Below, one piece after another: positions 1 to 8,791 of a stretch of 64,000 nucleotides of DNA. A model generated the notes under the pieces. That model was not told the DNA's origin. It ran no database searches and saw only the letters and a list, made by a program, of their open reading frames with translations. The DNA is from Streptomyces sp. NBC_01717 (GTDB lineage Bacteria; Actinomycetota; Actinomycetes; Streptomycetales; Streptomycetaceae). The position numbers and the translations under genes are program-made. The first letter of the stretch is position 1. Every line of letters starts with the position of its first letter. The DNA lies in the NCBI RefSeq assembly GCF_036248255.1, contig NZ_CP109178.1:1984001-2048000 (forward strand), written 5' to 3'.

Positions 1-915
1 CAGCGACCGGGACACGTCGTGGGAGCACCACCAGGTGACGCCCCACACGTCCTCGCAGTCCAGTGCGTTCACCACGGTCGCCTCGGTGAACGCGGCCGCG
101 TGCTCGGCGGGAACGAGCGGCGCCGGAGCACCGACCTCCTGCAGCCAGACGGGCCGGTGCGGGTCGGTGGCCCACGCCTTGGACAGTTCGATCAGATACG
201 CGGCGTGGTGCTCGGTGGCGGTCCCGGTGCGGCCGTGTCGTTGGGCGGTGCCGTTGAAGACCCAGGAGTGCACGGCGGTGACCGCGCCGATCCGGGCCGC
301 GTGGGCGGGCGTGAACGCGTGGTCGTCCTGATACCAGGCGGCGTCGTACTCGGCGTGCAGATGGAGCCTGCCAGGCGCTCCCTCCTCGCAGGCGTCGAGC
401 AGGGTGCGCAGCCAACGGCCCGCCTGTTCGGGGGTGATGGTGTCCGGGTCGGGGTGCGGGGGGCCGGAGAACTGATTGATCTCGTTGCCCAGGGTCATAC
501 CGAGGAAGTTGGGCCGGTCGGCGAGGGCCGCGGCGAGCGTACGCAGGTATTCGGCCTGGCCCGCCACCACGTCCGGGTCGGTGAAGATGTTGCGCCGGTG
601 CCAGGTCTGCGTCCACGCGGGCAGGAAGTCGAAGCTCGACAGGTGGCCCTGCAGTCCGTCCACGTTGACGTCGAGGCCGCGCTCGGCCGCGGCGTCGGCG
701 AGCTGGACGAGCTGCTCGACGGCGCGCGGCCGGATCAGGGTGCGGTTGGGCTGGAAGAGCGGCCAGAGCGGGAAGACCCGGATGTGGTCGAGGCCGAGGC
801 CGGCGATCGAGTCCAGGTCGGCGCGTACGGCGTCGAGGTCGAAGTCCAGCCAGTGGTGGAACCAGCCCTGGCTGGGTGTGTAGTTGACGCCGAAGCGCAG
901 CGGGGAGTGAGGCAT
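1..915 (-). CDS. Clan GH-A glycoside hydrolase (GH5/GH2-like), 3' end outside window
   Basis: A retaining glycosidase with a TIM-barrel fold, probably acting inside the cell on an oligosaccharide imported by the upstream ABC system. Only the first 305 codons are visible. I see the acid/base glutamate in GNEIN (residue 145) and a candidate nucleophile glutamate in WLQEVG (residue 260), the spacing expected for clan GH-A. The N-terminus RFGVNYTPS carries no signal peptide. The ATG at 915 is preceded only by a distant AGGA. The gene follows the permease at 969 by about 50 bp, so it is probably the last gene seen in the sugar operon. The exact family (GH5 mannanase or beta-glycosidase versus GH2-type) and the substrate cannot be fixed from this. 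Confidence 0.8.
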   Translation of the reverse strand, partial: MPHSPLRFGVNYTPSQGWFHHWLDFDLDAVRADLDSIAGLGLDHIRVFPLWPLFQPNRTLIRPRAVEQLVQLADAAAERGLDVNVDGLQGHLSSFDFLPAWTQTWHRRNIFTDPDVVAGQAEYLRTLAAALADRPNFLGMTLGNEINQFSGPPHPDPDTITPEQAGRWLRTLLDACEEGAPGRLHLHAEYDAAWYQDDHAFTPAHAARIGAVTAVHSWVFNGTAQRHGRTGTATEHHAAYLIELSKAWATDPHRPVWLQEVGAPAPLVPAEHAAAFTEATVVNALDCEDVWGVTWWCSHDVSRSL

Positions 916-968
916 ACGGTACGGGTGTCCTGGTTCTGTGGTGCGAAGGGGTGGGCAAGGCGGGGCGG

Positions 969-1829
969 TCAGCCCTTGACGGCGCCTTCGCCGACGCCCC
1001 GGAAGAAGAAGCGCTGCAGGCAGGCGAAGAGCACGATCAGTGGGAGCACGGCGATGATCGTGCCCGCGGCGACGAGCCGTTCGTCGTTCGCGAACGTGCC
1101 GTGCAGATAGTTCAGCCCGATGGTCAGGGTGAAGTTCGCCGGGTCGCTCAGCACGATCAGCGGCCACAGGAAGTCGTCCCAGGCCCCCATGAAGGCGAAG
1201 ATCGCCACGACGGCGAGGGTTCCTCTGACCGACGGAAGGGCGATCCAGAAGAACCGCTGCCAGACATTCGCGCCGTCGACGAACGCCGCCTCCTCCACCT
1301 CGTGCGGAAGGTTGAGGAACGCGTTGCGCATCAGCAGGACGTTCATCGCGGCGACGGATCCCGGCAGCAGCACACCGATCAGGGTGTTGTTCAGACCGAG
1401 CTCACGCATGGTGGTGAACTGGGCGATGATGATGCCCTCGACGGGTACGAGCATGGCGAGGATGAACGCCAGCGTCGCGGCCCTGCGCCCCCGGTACCGC
1501 ATCCTGGCCAGCGCGTAGCCGGCCAGTGCGGAGCCGACGCAGTTGGTGACCACATTGGCGGTCGCCACCTTGACGGAGTTCAGCGCGTAGTCCCAGACCG
1601 GGATGGTCTCGGCGACCCGCGTGTAGTTGTCCAGGGTCGGATGGCCGGGGAAGAACTTCGGCGGTGAGCTGAAGATGTCCTCGCCGGGTCCCTTGAGGGA
1701 GGTCGAGAGCTGCCAGAGGAACGGCCCTACGGTCAGCGCCAGTACGGCGAGCAGCAGGAGGTAGCGCAGCAGGAGTTGCCAGACCGGGATGCGTCGGCCG
1801 TCGGCGTCGGTGAGGGTCAGGATGCTCAT
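969..1829 (-). CDS. Carbohydrate ABC transporter permease, MalG type
   Basis: Inner-membrane subunit of a binding-protein-dependent sugar importer (CUT1 family), 286 aa, the usual length for MalG-like proteins. It has an N-terminal transmembrane segment at about residues 20-40, five further hydrophobic segments, and the EAA loop (EEAAFVDGANVW, about residues 179-190) that contacts the ATPase. Its start overlaps the end of the MalF-type permease by four bases (1826-1829), typical of translational coupling. No ATP-binding subunit is encoded nearby. In Streptomyces such importers are commonly energised by the shared ATPase MsiK, so that is the inferred partner. Substrate unknown. Confidence 0.92.
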   Translation of the reverse strand: MSILTLTDADGRRIPVWQLLLRYLLLLAVLALTVGPFLWQLSTSLKGPGEDIFSSPPKFFPGHPTLDNYTRVAETIPVWDYALNSVKVATANVVTNCVGSALAGYALARMRYRGRRAATLAFILAMLVPVEGIIIAQFTTMRELGLNNTLIGVLLPGSVAAMNVLLMRNAFLNLPHEVEEAAFVDGANVWQRFFWIALPSVRGTLAVVAIFAFMGAWDDFLWPLIVLSDPANFTLTIGLNYLHGTFANDERLVAAGTIIAVLPLIVLFACLQRFFFRGVGEGAVKG

Positions 1830-2794
1830 GCGTCCTCCTTGCGGTCGGCGCGGAGCACCAGGAGCATCAGAGCGACCGTCACGACGAAGATGACGACGGA
1901 GATCGCGGAGGCATAGCCGACCCGCCCGGTCAGTCCGGTGCCGACGCGCTGGACGAGCATCACCAGGGTGGTGTCCTCACCGGCCGGGCCGCCGGATGGA
2001 CCGGCCATCAGATAGACCTCGGAGAACGCCTTGAAGGCGGCGACCGAGGCCAGCGCCCCGACGAGGACCATGGTGGAGCGGACGGCGGGAACGGTCACGG
2101 TGAAGAACCTGCGGACAGCGCCGGCGCCGTCCACGGAGGCCGCCTCGTGCAGTTCCCTGGGGACGTTGGCCAGCGCCGCCAGATAGATGATCATGTAGTA
2201 GCCGAGGCCCTTCCAGACCGTGACCGTCATCGCGCTGAGCAGCAGCAGCCACTGGTCGCTCAGGAAGCCGACCCTGCCGATCCCCACCGCCTCCAGTACC
2301 GCGTTGATCAGCCCCCGGTCGTCGAGCATCCACACCCAGATCAGCCCCACGACGACGATGGAGGCGACGACGGGGGTGTAGAAGGCGGAGCGGAAGAACG
2401 TGATGCCGGGGATGTTCCGCTGGACGAGCATCGCCAGGAGCAGCGGCAGGAGAACGAGGGCGGGGACGACTCCGACCACGTACAGCGTGCTGTTCCGCAG
2501 CCCGATCCAGAACATCTCGTCGTGGATCAGCTCCTGGAAGTTCGCCAGGCCGACGAACTTCCCGGGCATCAGCGTCCGGCGGTCCGTGAAGGCGTTGACC
2601 AGGGTGCTGAAGAACGGGAACAGGCTGAAGGTCCCGACGACGAGCAGGCCGGGGGCCGCGAACAGCCAGGGGCTGGCGGGGAGATGGCGGCGTATCCGGT
2701 GGCCGGGGCCCCGGCCGGACCGGCGGTCGCCGGGACGTGCGCCCCGGGCCGCCGGTACCGCTGTGCCGGTGTCCCGGATCGGCGCAGATGCCAT
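1826..2794 (-). CDS. Carbohydrate ABC transporter permease, MalF type
   Basis: Second membrane subunit of the sugar importer, 322 aa from the ATG at 2794. After a basic, disordered N-terminal tail of about 45 residues come six predicted transmembrane segments and the EAA loop (HEAASVDGAGAVRRFF, around residue 217). An in-frame GTG at 2821, just after the stop of the binding-protein gene, is an alternative start; neither has a convincing ribosome binding site. A still longer frame runs back into the binding-protein gene and is not credible. It lies between the binding-protein gene and the MalG-type permease in one minus-strand operon. Confidence 0.92.
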   Translation of the reverse strand: MASAPIRDTGTAVPAARGARPGDRRSGRGPGHRIRRHLPASPWLFAAPGLLVVGTFSLFPFFSTLVNAFTDRRTLMPGKFVGLANFQELIHDEMFWIGLRNSTLYVVGVVPALVLLPLLLAMLVQRNIPGITFFRSAFYTPVVASIVVVGLIWVWMLDDRGLINAVLEAVGIGRVGFLSDQWLLLLSAMTVTVWKGLGYYMIIYLAALANVPRELHEAASVDGAGAVRRFFTVTVPAVRSTMVLVGALASVAAFKAFSEVYLMAGPSGGPAGEDTTLVMLVQRVGTGLTGRVGYASAISVVIFVVTVALMLLVLRADRKEDA

Positions 2795-2828
2795 GGCCGA
2801 TTTCACGAGGGGGGTCTTCACCGGGGGC

Positions 2829-4115
2829 TCAGCTCTGCTGCAGCAGCCGGTCACAGGCCTTGACAGCGTTGTCAAGAGCTTCCTTTGGGCTCTGCTTGCC
2901 CTGCAGCGCCTTGGCCACCTGGTTGCGCAGCTCGGTCTTCATCTGATCACTGAAGAGCACTGGCGTGTAATTGACCGCTGTCTTGAGGGACTTGGCGGCG
3001 GCGACCCGGACCCGGGTCACGTCGGTGCCGTCCTCCTCGGTGAAGTAAGGGTCGTCGAGGGATCCGGCGGTGCTCGGGAAGATGGCGACCTGCTTGGCGA
3101 AGTCCATCTGCCGCGTCGCGTCGGTCACGTAGTGGGCGAAGGCCACGGCTGCCGGCTTCTGCTTCGTCTGCGCGTTCACCATGACGCCCATGACGTACAT
3201 GTTGGCCTTGCCGGTGCTGCTGATCTGGTCGGTGATCCCGATGTTCTTGTAGAGACTCGGGGCCTGCTTCTTGAAGTTCTCCAGGTCCAGTGCGCTGCCC
3301 GGGTTCATCGCCACGGACCCGGTGAGGAACTTGTGGCCGGACGACTCGGGGGTCGCGGTCAGCGCCTGCGGGTCGAGCGCCTTGGCGTCGTACAGCTCCT
3401 TGTAGTGGGTGAGCAGTTCGACACCCTTGGCGTCATTGAAGGCGAAGCCCGTACCTTCCTTGTTCATCAGCTGTCCGCCGTAGCGGCCGAAGTCCTCGAT
3501 GGTGGGCACGTTGGCCAGCGTGGCGACCTTGCCCTTGCTCTTCGTTGCCAGTTCCAGACCTTCGTCGAAGAGTTCGTCGTAGGTGGTCGGCGGCTTCTCG
3601 GGGTCGAGTCCGGCGTCCTTGAAGAGGGACTTGTTGTAGAAGAGCGGTCCGGTGTTGAGGTACCAGGGGAAGGCGTAGGTCCCTTCCATGCCCGGTATCC
3701 GGTGGCTCTGCCAGGCGCCCGGCAGGTACTCCTTGCGGTACTTCGCCGCCGCCTTGTCGAGGTCCAGTGCGAGCCCCGCCTTGGCCAGTGGTGCGACCAG
3801 ATCCGGCGAGACATTGACGACGTCCGGCAGCGTGCCGCCGGCCGCGTCGGCGCTGATCTTGTCCGCGTAGCCCTCGGCCGGCCGGTCGACCCACTTGACC
3901 TCGGTCCCCGGGTACTTCTTCTCGAAGTCAGCGATCACCCCGTTGAAGTAGTCCTTGAAGTTCGCCTGCAGGTTCCAGGTCTGGAAGGTGATCTTCCCTT
4001 CGACCTTGCCGGAGGCGTCGGACGAGCTGTCGCCGGACCCTCCTCCGCAGGCGCTCAGCGGCAGGACGGTGGCGAGTACGGCGGCAGCGGCTACTGCTCT
4101 GCGGGAGATACGCAC
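2829..4115 (-). CDS. Extracellular sugar-binding lipoprotein of ABC importer
   Basis: Solute-binding protein (SBP family 1) that captures the sugar outside the membrane and delivers it to the two permeases, 428 aa. It begins with a lipoprotein signal peptide: basic RISRR, a hydrophobic alanine-rich stretch, then lipobox LSAC with the lipidated cysteine at residue 23, followed by a Gly/Ser linker. The GTG at 4115 was chosen because AAAGGAG lies nine bases upstream and because the signal peptide starts there; the frame stays open further upstream but that part is the promoter region. First gene of the sugar operon and divergent from a LacI regulator, so transcription is probably repressed without inducer. 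Substrate not identifiable by eye. Confidence 0.93.
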   Translation of the reverse strand: MRISRRAVAAAAVLATVLPLSACGGGSGDSSSDASGKVEGKITFQTWNLQANFKDYFNGVIADFEKKYPGTEVKWVDRPAEGYADKISADAAGGTLPDVVNVSPDLVAPLAKAGLALDLDKAAAKYRKEYLPGAWQSHRIPGMEGTYAFPWYLNTGPLFYNKSLFKDAGLDPEKPPTTYDELFDEGLELATKSKGKVATLANVPTIEDFGRYGGQLMNKEGTGFAFNDAKGVELLTHYKELYDAKALDPQALTATPESSGHKFLTGSVAMNPGSALDLENFKKQAPSLYKNIGITDQISSTGKANMYVMGVMVNAQTKQKPAAVAFAHYVTDATRQMDFAKQVAIFPSTAGSLDDPYFTEEDGTDVTRVRVAAAKSLKTAVNYTPVLFSDQMKTELRNQVAKALQGKQSPKEALDNAVKACDRLLQQS

Positions 4116-4303
4116 GGTGAACGGCTCCTTTGCTCGGACCAGGCGTGCGCACGGCGGGCCGAGGTCGATGACGCTCCGGCTGCGTACGCCCAGCAGACCC
4201 TCCAATGCACACGGTGCAAAGTCAATACATTCGCTTGAAGTTAACCGCACCTCTCCAGATATTCGCAGGTCAGAGCGGTACACGAGCCTATTGATGACGG
4301 TTC

Positions 4304-4343
4304 ACTAATGCGCTTTAGAGCGCCTGGACTCAAGCGCATTAGT
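4304..4343. promoter_or_regulatory. Putative LacI operator: 12-bp inverted repeat between sugar operon and lacI-type gene
   Basis: ACTAATGCGCTT (4304-4315) and AAGCGCATTAGT (4332-4343) are perfect reverse complements separated by 16 bases. A nearby partner GCGCTTTAGAGCGC (4311-4324) is itself nearly palindromic, and GACCGA/TCGGTC arms follow at 4345-4361. The site lies between the divergent binding-protein gene and the LacI-family gene, where an autoregulating repressor would bind. Assignment to that regulator is inference. Confidence 0.6.
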
Positions 4344-4454
4344 TGACCGATCACTTCGGTCGACCAATACGCCGGTAAGGCTTACGATGCACCGGGGGCG
4401 AGCGAGCACCGCGTCTTCCAGGAGCAACGGGGAACGCAGGAAGAGGGGCACCGG

Positions 4455-5564
4455 GTGACACCGAAGGGGCCGCCGGCCGAGGAGACCCGGCCGGCCAGGC
4501 GCACACCCGCGCGACGGCCGACCATGAAGGACATCGCCCAGCGCGCCGGTGTGTCGGAGAGCGCCGTCTCCTTCGCGCTCAACGACCGTCCCGGCGTCTC
4601 GGCGATCACCCGGGACCGGATCCGGCGCGTCGCCGAACAGCTGGGCTGGCGGCCGAGCACCGCCGCCCGTGCGCTGTCGGGCGAGGGGTCGGCCACCGTG
4701 GGGCTGGTGGTGGCGCGCCCGGCGGCGAGCCTGGGCGTCGACTCATTCTTCCTCCAGCTGATCTCCGGCATCCAGGAGGTGCTGGCCGAGCGTCAACTCG
4801 GGCTGCTCTTCCAGGTGGTGGAGGATGTGGAGGCCGAGTGCGCCGTCTACCGGCGCTGGTGGGCGGAGCACCGCGTCGACGGGGTGCTCGTCGTCGATCC
4901 CCGCACGGACGACCCCCGCCCCGGCCTGCTGGACGAACTCGGGCTGCCGGGAGTCGTGATCGGCGCACTGCCCGGCAGTGACACGGGTCCGCACCCGGGG
5001 CTCTCGCAGGTACGCGCGGACGATGCGGGCGCCATGGCGGCGATCGTCGGCCGACTGCACGAGCTGGGCCATCGGCGCATCGTGCACATCGCGGGGCTGC
5101 CTTCCCTCGCCCACACCGACCGGCGCATCCGCTCCCTGCGCATCGAGGCCGACCGGCGCGGGCTGGCCGAGGCCCACTCGGTGACCACGGACTACTCCGA
5201 CACGGAGGGCGCGGCCGTCACCCGCAGAGTGCTGGAACAGTCCACGCCGCCGACCGCGATCATCTACGACAACGATGTGATGGCCGCGGCCGGTGCCACG
5301 GTCGTCGCGGGCCTCGGCCGCTCCGTCCCCGGCGATGTCTCGGTCGTGTCGTGGGAGGACTCCGCGCTGTGCCGGCTGACGGTCCCCTGGCTGACCGCGC
5401 TGTCCCGGGACACGGTCGCGTTCGGACGGATCGCCGCACGGGAGCTGACCGCACTGCTCGACGGCGGCGCGGCCCGCACCGTGCAGGTACCGCTGCCCGG
5501 ACTGATCGAGCGCGGAAGTACGGCACCGGCACCGGCGGCCCCTGAGTCGGGCGGGCGTGACTGA
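4455..5564 (+). CDS. LacI-family transcriptional repressor
   Basis: DNA-binding repressor of 369 aa that probably controls the divergent sugar uptake operon. The lacI-type helix-turn-helix with hinge helix is at residues 24-75 (MKDIAQRAGVSESAVSFAL, then STAARALSG). A periplasmic-binding-protein-like sensor domain fills the rest, with the family's usual DNDVMAAAG segment near residue 275. The start is a GTG at 4455 behind GGAAGAGG. A 23-residue basic tail precedes the HTH. The length is slightly above the family norm because of this tail and a Pro/Ala-rich C-terminus. The effector is presumably the imported sugar, which I cannot name. Confidence 0.93.
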   Translation: MTPKGPPAEETRPARRTPARRPTMKDIAQRAGVSESAVSFALNDRPGVSAITRDRIRRVAEQLGWRPSTAARALSGEGSATVGLVVARPAASLGVDSFFLQLISGIQEVLAERQLGLLFQVVEDVEAECAVYRRWWAEHRVDGVLVVDPRTDDPRPGLLDELGLPGVVIGALPGSDTGPHPGLSQVRADDAGAMAAIVGRLHELGHRRIVHIAGLPSLAHTDRRIRSLRIEADRRGLAEAHSVTTDYSDTEGAAVTRRVLEQSTPPTAIIYDNDVMAAAGATVVAGLGRSVPGDVSVVSWEDSALCRLTVPWLTALSRDTVAFGRIAARELTALLDGGAARTVQVPLPGLIERGSTAPAPAAPESGGRD

Positions 5565-5634
5565 CGACCGACGCCCCTCCCCTACCGGGTGCCTCACAGC
5601 CCCGCGGCGCGCTGCCTGAGCCCACCGACCGCCC

Positions 5635-6819
5635 ATGGCCCATCGAGCTCGATGGGCGCTTCGTCACGATATGATGCGCTTTGTGATCACGCCCGGGCAG
5701 CTGCGGCGCCGTCGTCCTCCCTACGGCGGCCGGCTGGAAGCTGCTCCGCTGGCACCGGTGATCCTTACCGTCCTCATCGCCGCACTGGCGTTCTCCACAC
5801 CGAGGGAGATCGCCGTCAGCCGCCTCCTGCCCGCCGCACCCGCCCTGGCCGCCGCGATGTGGCCGGTGCTTCCCACAATCCTGCTCGGGACGTTCTGCCT
5901 GCTGGTCATGGTCGGCCTCAGCCTCGTGTACACCGACCTGGGGACGCCGTACACGGCGGCCGCGATCGTCGCGGTCACCTTGGCCGCCGCATACGCAAGC
6001 CACGTCCGGCTCCAGCGGGAGGAGGCGCTCTTCCAGATCCGGCTCGTCGCCGACACAGCCCAGAAGGTGCTGCTGCGCCCTCTGCCGCGCCGCATCAAGA
6101 ACATCGAGATCGAGTCGCTGTATCTGGCGGCTCAGGAGCAGGCCCGGATCGGCGGCGACTTCTACGAGGCGGCCGACACACCGTACGGAGTCCGACTGCT
6201 CATCGGCGACGTGCGCGGCAAGGGCCTGTCCGCGGTCGGGGCGGCCTCGGCGGTGATCAGCTGCTTCCGGGAGGCCGCATACGACGAGCCCGACCTGAGG
6301 GGCATCACCCACCGCCTGGACACCAGCATCACCCGCCACAGCGCCACGTTCCCCGCCCACGACCTGCCGGAGCGCTTCGCCACCGCTCTTATCGCCGAGA
6401 TCCCGCACGGCGGCGGCCACGTCAGGCTTCTCAACTGCGGGCATCCCCCGCCGCTCATCGTGCACCTCGGGGAGATCCGCGTCCTGGAGCCCACCACTCC
6501 CTCACCGCCCCTCAACCTCGCGACACTGATCGGGGACCACTACTACGTCGACACCGTCGCCTTCGCCCCGGGCGACCAGCTGCTGCTCTACACCGACGGC
6601 GTAACGGAGACCCGGGACCGCACCGGTGAATTCTTCCCCCTGCCGGACTGGATGCGACGGCAAGGCCCGACGCCGCCCCGCGAGCTGCTCGACCGGCTTC
6701 ACCGGGCCCTGCTCCACTACAGCGGCGGAAAGCTCAACGACGACATCGCGGCCCTCGCCGTACGGTGCCCGCATACCCGGACTCCGGGAACACTCCGTGC
6801 AGGTGGATGGAGGCCGTAG
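5635..6819 (+). CDS. Membrane-anchored SpoIIE/PP2C-type protein phosphatase
   Basis: PPM-family serine phosphatase of the SpoIIE/RsbU class, acting at the membrane, likely on a phosphorylated anti-anti-sigma (STAS) protein. Two or three hydrophobic segments (about residues 40-55, 72-100, 105-122) precede the catalytic domain. Metal-binding motifs are present: GGDFYEA (173-179), GDVRGKG (191-197), YTDGVTETRD (319-328) and DDIAALAV (369-376). Start uncertain: ATG 5635, the ATG pair at 5671/5674, or GTG 5683; TATGAT at 5670-5675 could be a -10 for a leaderless start at 5683. It converges with a GHKL ATPase gene, the usual counterpart kinase type, so the two may form one signalling circuit. Confidence 0.88.
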   Translation: MAHRARWALRHDMMRFVITPGQLRRRRPPYGGRLEAAPLAPVILTVLIAALAFSTPREIAVSRLLPAAPALAAAMWPVLPTILLGTFCLLVMVGLSLVYTDLGTPYTAAAIVAVTLAAAYASHVRLQREEALFQIRLVADTAQKVLLRPLPRRIKNIEIESLYLAAQEQARIGGDFYEAADTPYGVRLLIGDVRGKGLSAVGAASAVISCFREAAYDEPDLRGITHRLDTSITRHSATFPAHDLPERFATALIAEIPHGGGHVRLLNCGHPPPLIVHLGEIRVLEPTTPSPPLNLATLIGDHYYVDTVAFAPGDQLLLYTDGVTETRDRTGEFFPLPDWMRRQGPTPPRELLDRLHRALLHYSGGKLNDDIAALAVRCPHTRTPGTLRAGGWRP

Positions 6820-6839
6820 GCGGGGCCCGTCGGCCCCGC
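6820..6839. terminator. Hairpin between convergent phosphatase and ATPase genes
   Basis: GCGGGGCC (6820-6827) pairs with GGCCCCGC (6832-6839) across a CGTC loop, starting directly after the phosphatase stop codon. It is a GC-rich hairpin without a T-run, the common terminator form in Streptomyces, and could serve both converging genes. Confidence 0.6.
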
Positions 6840-6949
6840 TCACAACGGCACGCCACGACCGAGGCGGCGCGCTGCCGAGTCTCGCGATGCCGCCCCTGGT
6901 GCCGGCCGGGCAGGCTCCGAACCGCCCGTGGTGGCTGAGGCCACCGGGT

Positions 6950-7336
6950 TCACGCTGCGGCGGTGAGACTGAACCAGATCCATTTGCCGTGGCTGTCGGG
7001 GAGGTAGCCCCAGGCGTCCGCGAGTGTGTCGATGAGGTGCAGGCCGCGGCCGTTCTCGGAGTCCACATCGGCCGCTCCGGTGGCAACGGGGGTGTGGGTG
7101 CTGCTGTCGCGGACGGCGCAGACGAGTTCGCCGGAGGCGTCGTCGTGGTCGAAGAGGACCCGTACCTGGTCGCTGCCGGTGTGCTCGACGGCGTTGGCGA
7201 CCGCTTCGGAGACCAGCAGCTTCCCGTTGTCGGCGACGTCGCCGGCGGGAACCAGAGCCGCCAGGGCGCGGCGGGCCTGGCCGACGGAGCGCTTGCAGGC
7301 GGGGAGGTACAGGTGGGCAAAGCGTCGGACACGCAT
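6950..7336 (-). CDS. GHKL ATPase, RsbW/anti-sigma-factor kinase-like
   Basis: Single-domain histidine-kinase-like ATPase of 128 aa, the size of RsbW/SpoIIAB-type serine kinases that bind sigma factors or anti-anti-sigma proteins. The N box is SEAVANAVEHTG (43-54) and the ATP-lid G box is GRGLHLID (96-103). The ATG at 7336 has GGAG about eight bases upstream; the open frame extends much further 5' but without a site. Streptomyces genomes hold dozens of such stand-alone ATPases, and most have no known partner. The convergent SpoIIE-type phosphatase is a plausible opposing enzyme. Confidence 0.88.
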   Translation of the reverse strand: MRVRRFAHLYLPACKRSVGQARRALAALVPAGDVADNGKLLVSEAVANAVEHTGSDQVRVLFDHDDASGELVCAVRDSSTHTPVATGAADVDSENGRGLHLIDTLADAWGYLPDSHGKWIWFSLTAAA

Positions 7337-7735
7337 TGAGAACACTCCAGGGATCTTGGGGCGAGGGAGCGGTCCTGCGGTCCTGTGACCGCTCCGCTGC
7401 CGCCTGGTGATCGGCCCCCGATATGTGGTGCGTCCCCCACCTGCTCTCCACGGTAGGAGCCGGGCCTCTCCCGGCGGATCGGACGTTCGGCTGCTCCGGG
7501 GGCAGACGAAAGTACGACCCACCCGGACGGGCGCCACCTCCTGCGGCCCGGCCGTCCCGAGGCGGCCCCGCCGGGGAAGCGCCCCCGAGGGGGACGACCA
7601 CTGCGCCACCCATGAGGACCATCCGGATGCGCAGCGTCCGCGATCGGTCGGACGGCCTTGCCCGCGCGGGCCGGAGTGCCGCCGACCGGGCCGTCAGGGA
7701 GGCTGTGATCAAGGACTCCACGAAACGGAGACGAC
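7337..7735. other. Intergenic, no gene seen
   Basis: About 400 bases between the divergent ATPase gene and the response regulator gene. It presumably holds both promoters. Open frames here have no ribosome binding site or recognisable product. Confidence 0.5.
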
Positions 7736-8389
7736 GTGATCAAGGTGCTGCTCGTGGACGACGACCCCTACGTCCGTCATGGGCTGCGGACCATCCTGCA
7801 GAGCGACCCGGACATCGAGGTCACCGCCGAGGCCGGCGACGGGCGTCAGGGCGTCGAGGCGGCCCGCGCCCACGCATGTGATGTGGCTCTGGTCGACATC
7901 CGCATGCCGCACATGGACGGTCTGGCCGCCACCCGGGCCCTACTGGCACTCCCCGCCCCGCCGGCCGTGGTGATCCTGACGACGTTCCGGCTGGACGAGT
8001 ACGTGGCGGAGGCCGTGCAGGCGGGCGCCGCGGGGTTCCTGCTCAAGGACACCCCGCCCACCGAACTGGTTCGTGCGGTACACACCGTGGCGGGCGGCGA
8101 TGCGATGCTCTCCCCCGAGGTGACCCGGCAGCTCTTGGACACGGTGCGCCGCGTGCAGCACACCGTCAGCGCGGACGAGCGCACGAGGCTGGCTTCGCTG
8201 ACACCGCGCGAAGGGGAGGTCCTGGTCCTGCTCGCCCAGGGCATGTCCAACGCCGACATCGCCAAGCACCTCTTCGCCAGCGAGAGCACCGTCAAGATGC
8301 ACGTCAGCCGCATCCTGGCCAAGCTGGCGGTCGAGAACCGGGTCCAGGCGGCGCTTCTCGCCCGCAACGCGAACCTCGGCCAGGACTGA
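7736..8389 (+). CDS. Orphan NarL/LuxR-type response regulator
   Basis: DNA-binding response regulator of 217 aa. The receiver domain has the acidic pocket DDD (residues 8-10), phospho-acceptor Asp54 in VDIRMP and Lys104 in FLLKDT. The C-terminal LuxR-type helix-turn-helix starts at LTPREGEVL (about residue 158) and includes SNADIAKHLFASESTVK. The start is GTG 7736 with GGAG seven bases upstream. No histidine kinase gene is adjacent on either side, so the cognate sensor must be elsewhere or absent. It is divergent from the GHKL ATPase gene, but a GHKL domain of that type is not a phospho-donor for receivers. Confidence 0.92.
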   Translation: MIKVLLVDDDPYVRHGLRTILQSDPDIEVTAEAGDGRQGVEAARAHACDVALVDIRMPHMDGLAATRALLALPAPPAVVILTTFRLDEYVAEAVQAGAAGFLLKDTPPTELVRAVHTVAGGDAMLSPEVTRQLLDTVRRVQHTVSADERTRLASLTPREGEVLVLLAQGMSNADIAKHLFASESTVKMHVSRILAKLAVENRVQAALLARNANLGQD

Positions 8390-8791
8390 CACACGCCCAC
8401 GCAGTGAGCCGGTCGAGCCGGTTGCCACAAGTCGCTCGCCGAGGCTGTGCGCACCGCCGCAAGGAAAGTGCCAAGCGCCGGGCAGCATCCTGCTCCTTGC
8501 TCGACTTCACCGGCGTCCCTTCGTCCGCCGCCGTGCGACCGGCGACCGACTTTCGTCGGGGTGTGGTGTGCCCCCTCGGCCGTCTCGCAGTGATGGCACG
8601 GCTCCATACGTTGGTACACGGCTGCTGCGCAAGGCACGGGCCGGACCGTCGATCAGCGCGGTGGCCGCGCTTTGCCGCCATCACCGTGGCGCGGCGCCGC
8701 GGCGGACGACGCACCACCCGAGCGCGCTGCGCTTCCACACCGATTTCCCCGACAGTCCGAGATTCCCCCTGCCAGGAAGGGCGTTTTCAGC
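8390..8791. other. Intergenic, no gene seen
   Basis: About 400 bases between two plus-strand genes. I find no conserved coding sequence or clear hairpin. It presumably includes the promoter of the small secreted protein gene. Confidence 0.45.

Noticed and set aside
2400..4238. 612-codon plus-strand frame across the permease and binding-protein genes
   Set aside because: Antisense of two clear ABC genes; no start signal or domain.
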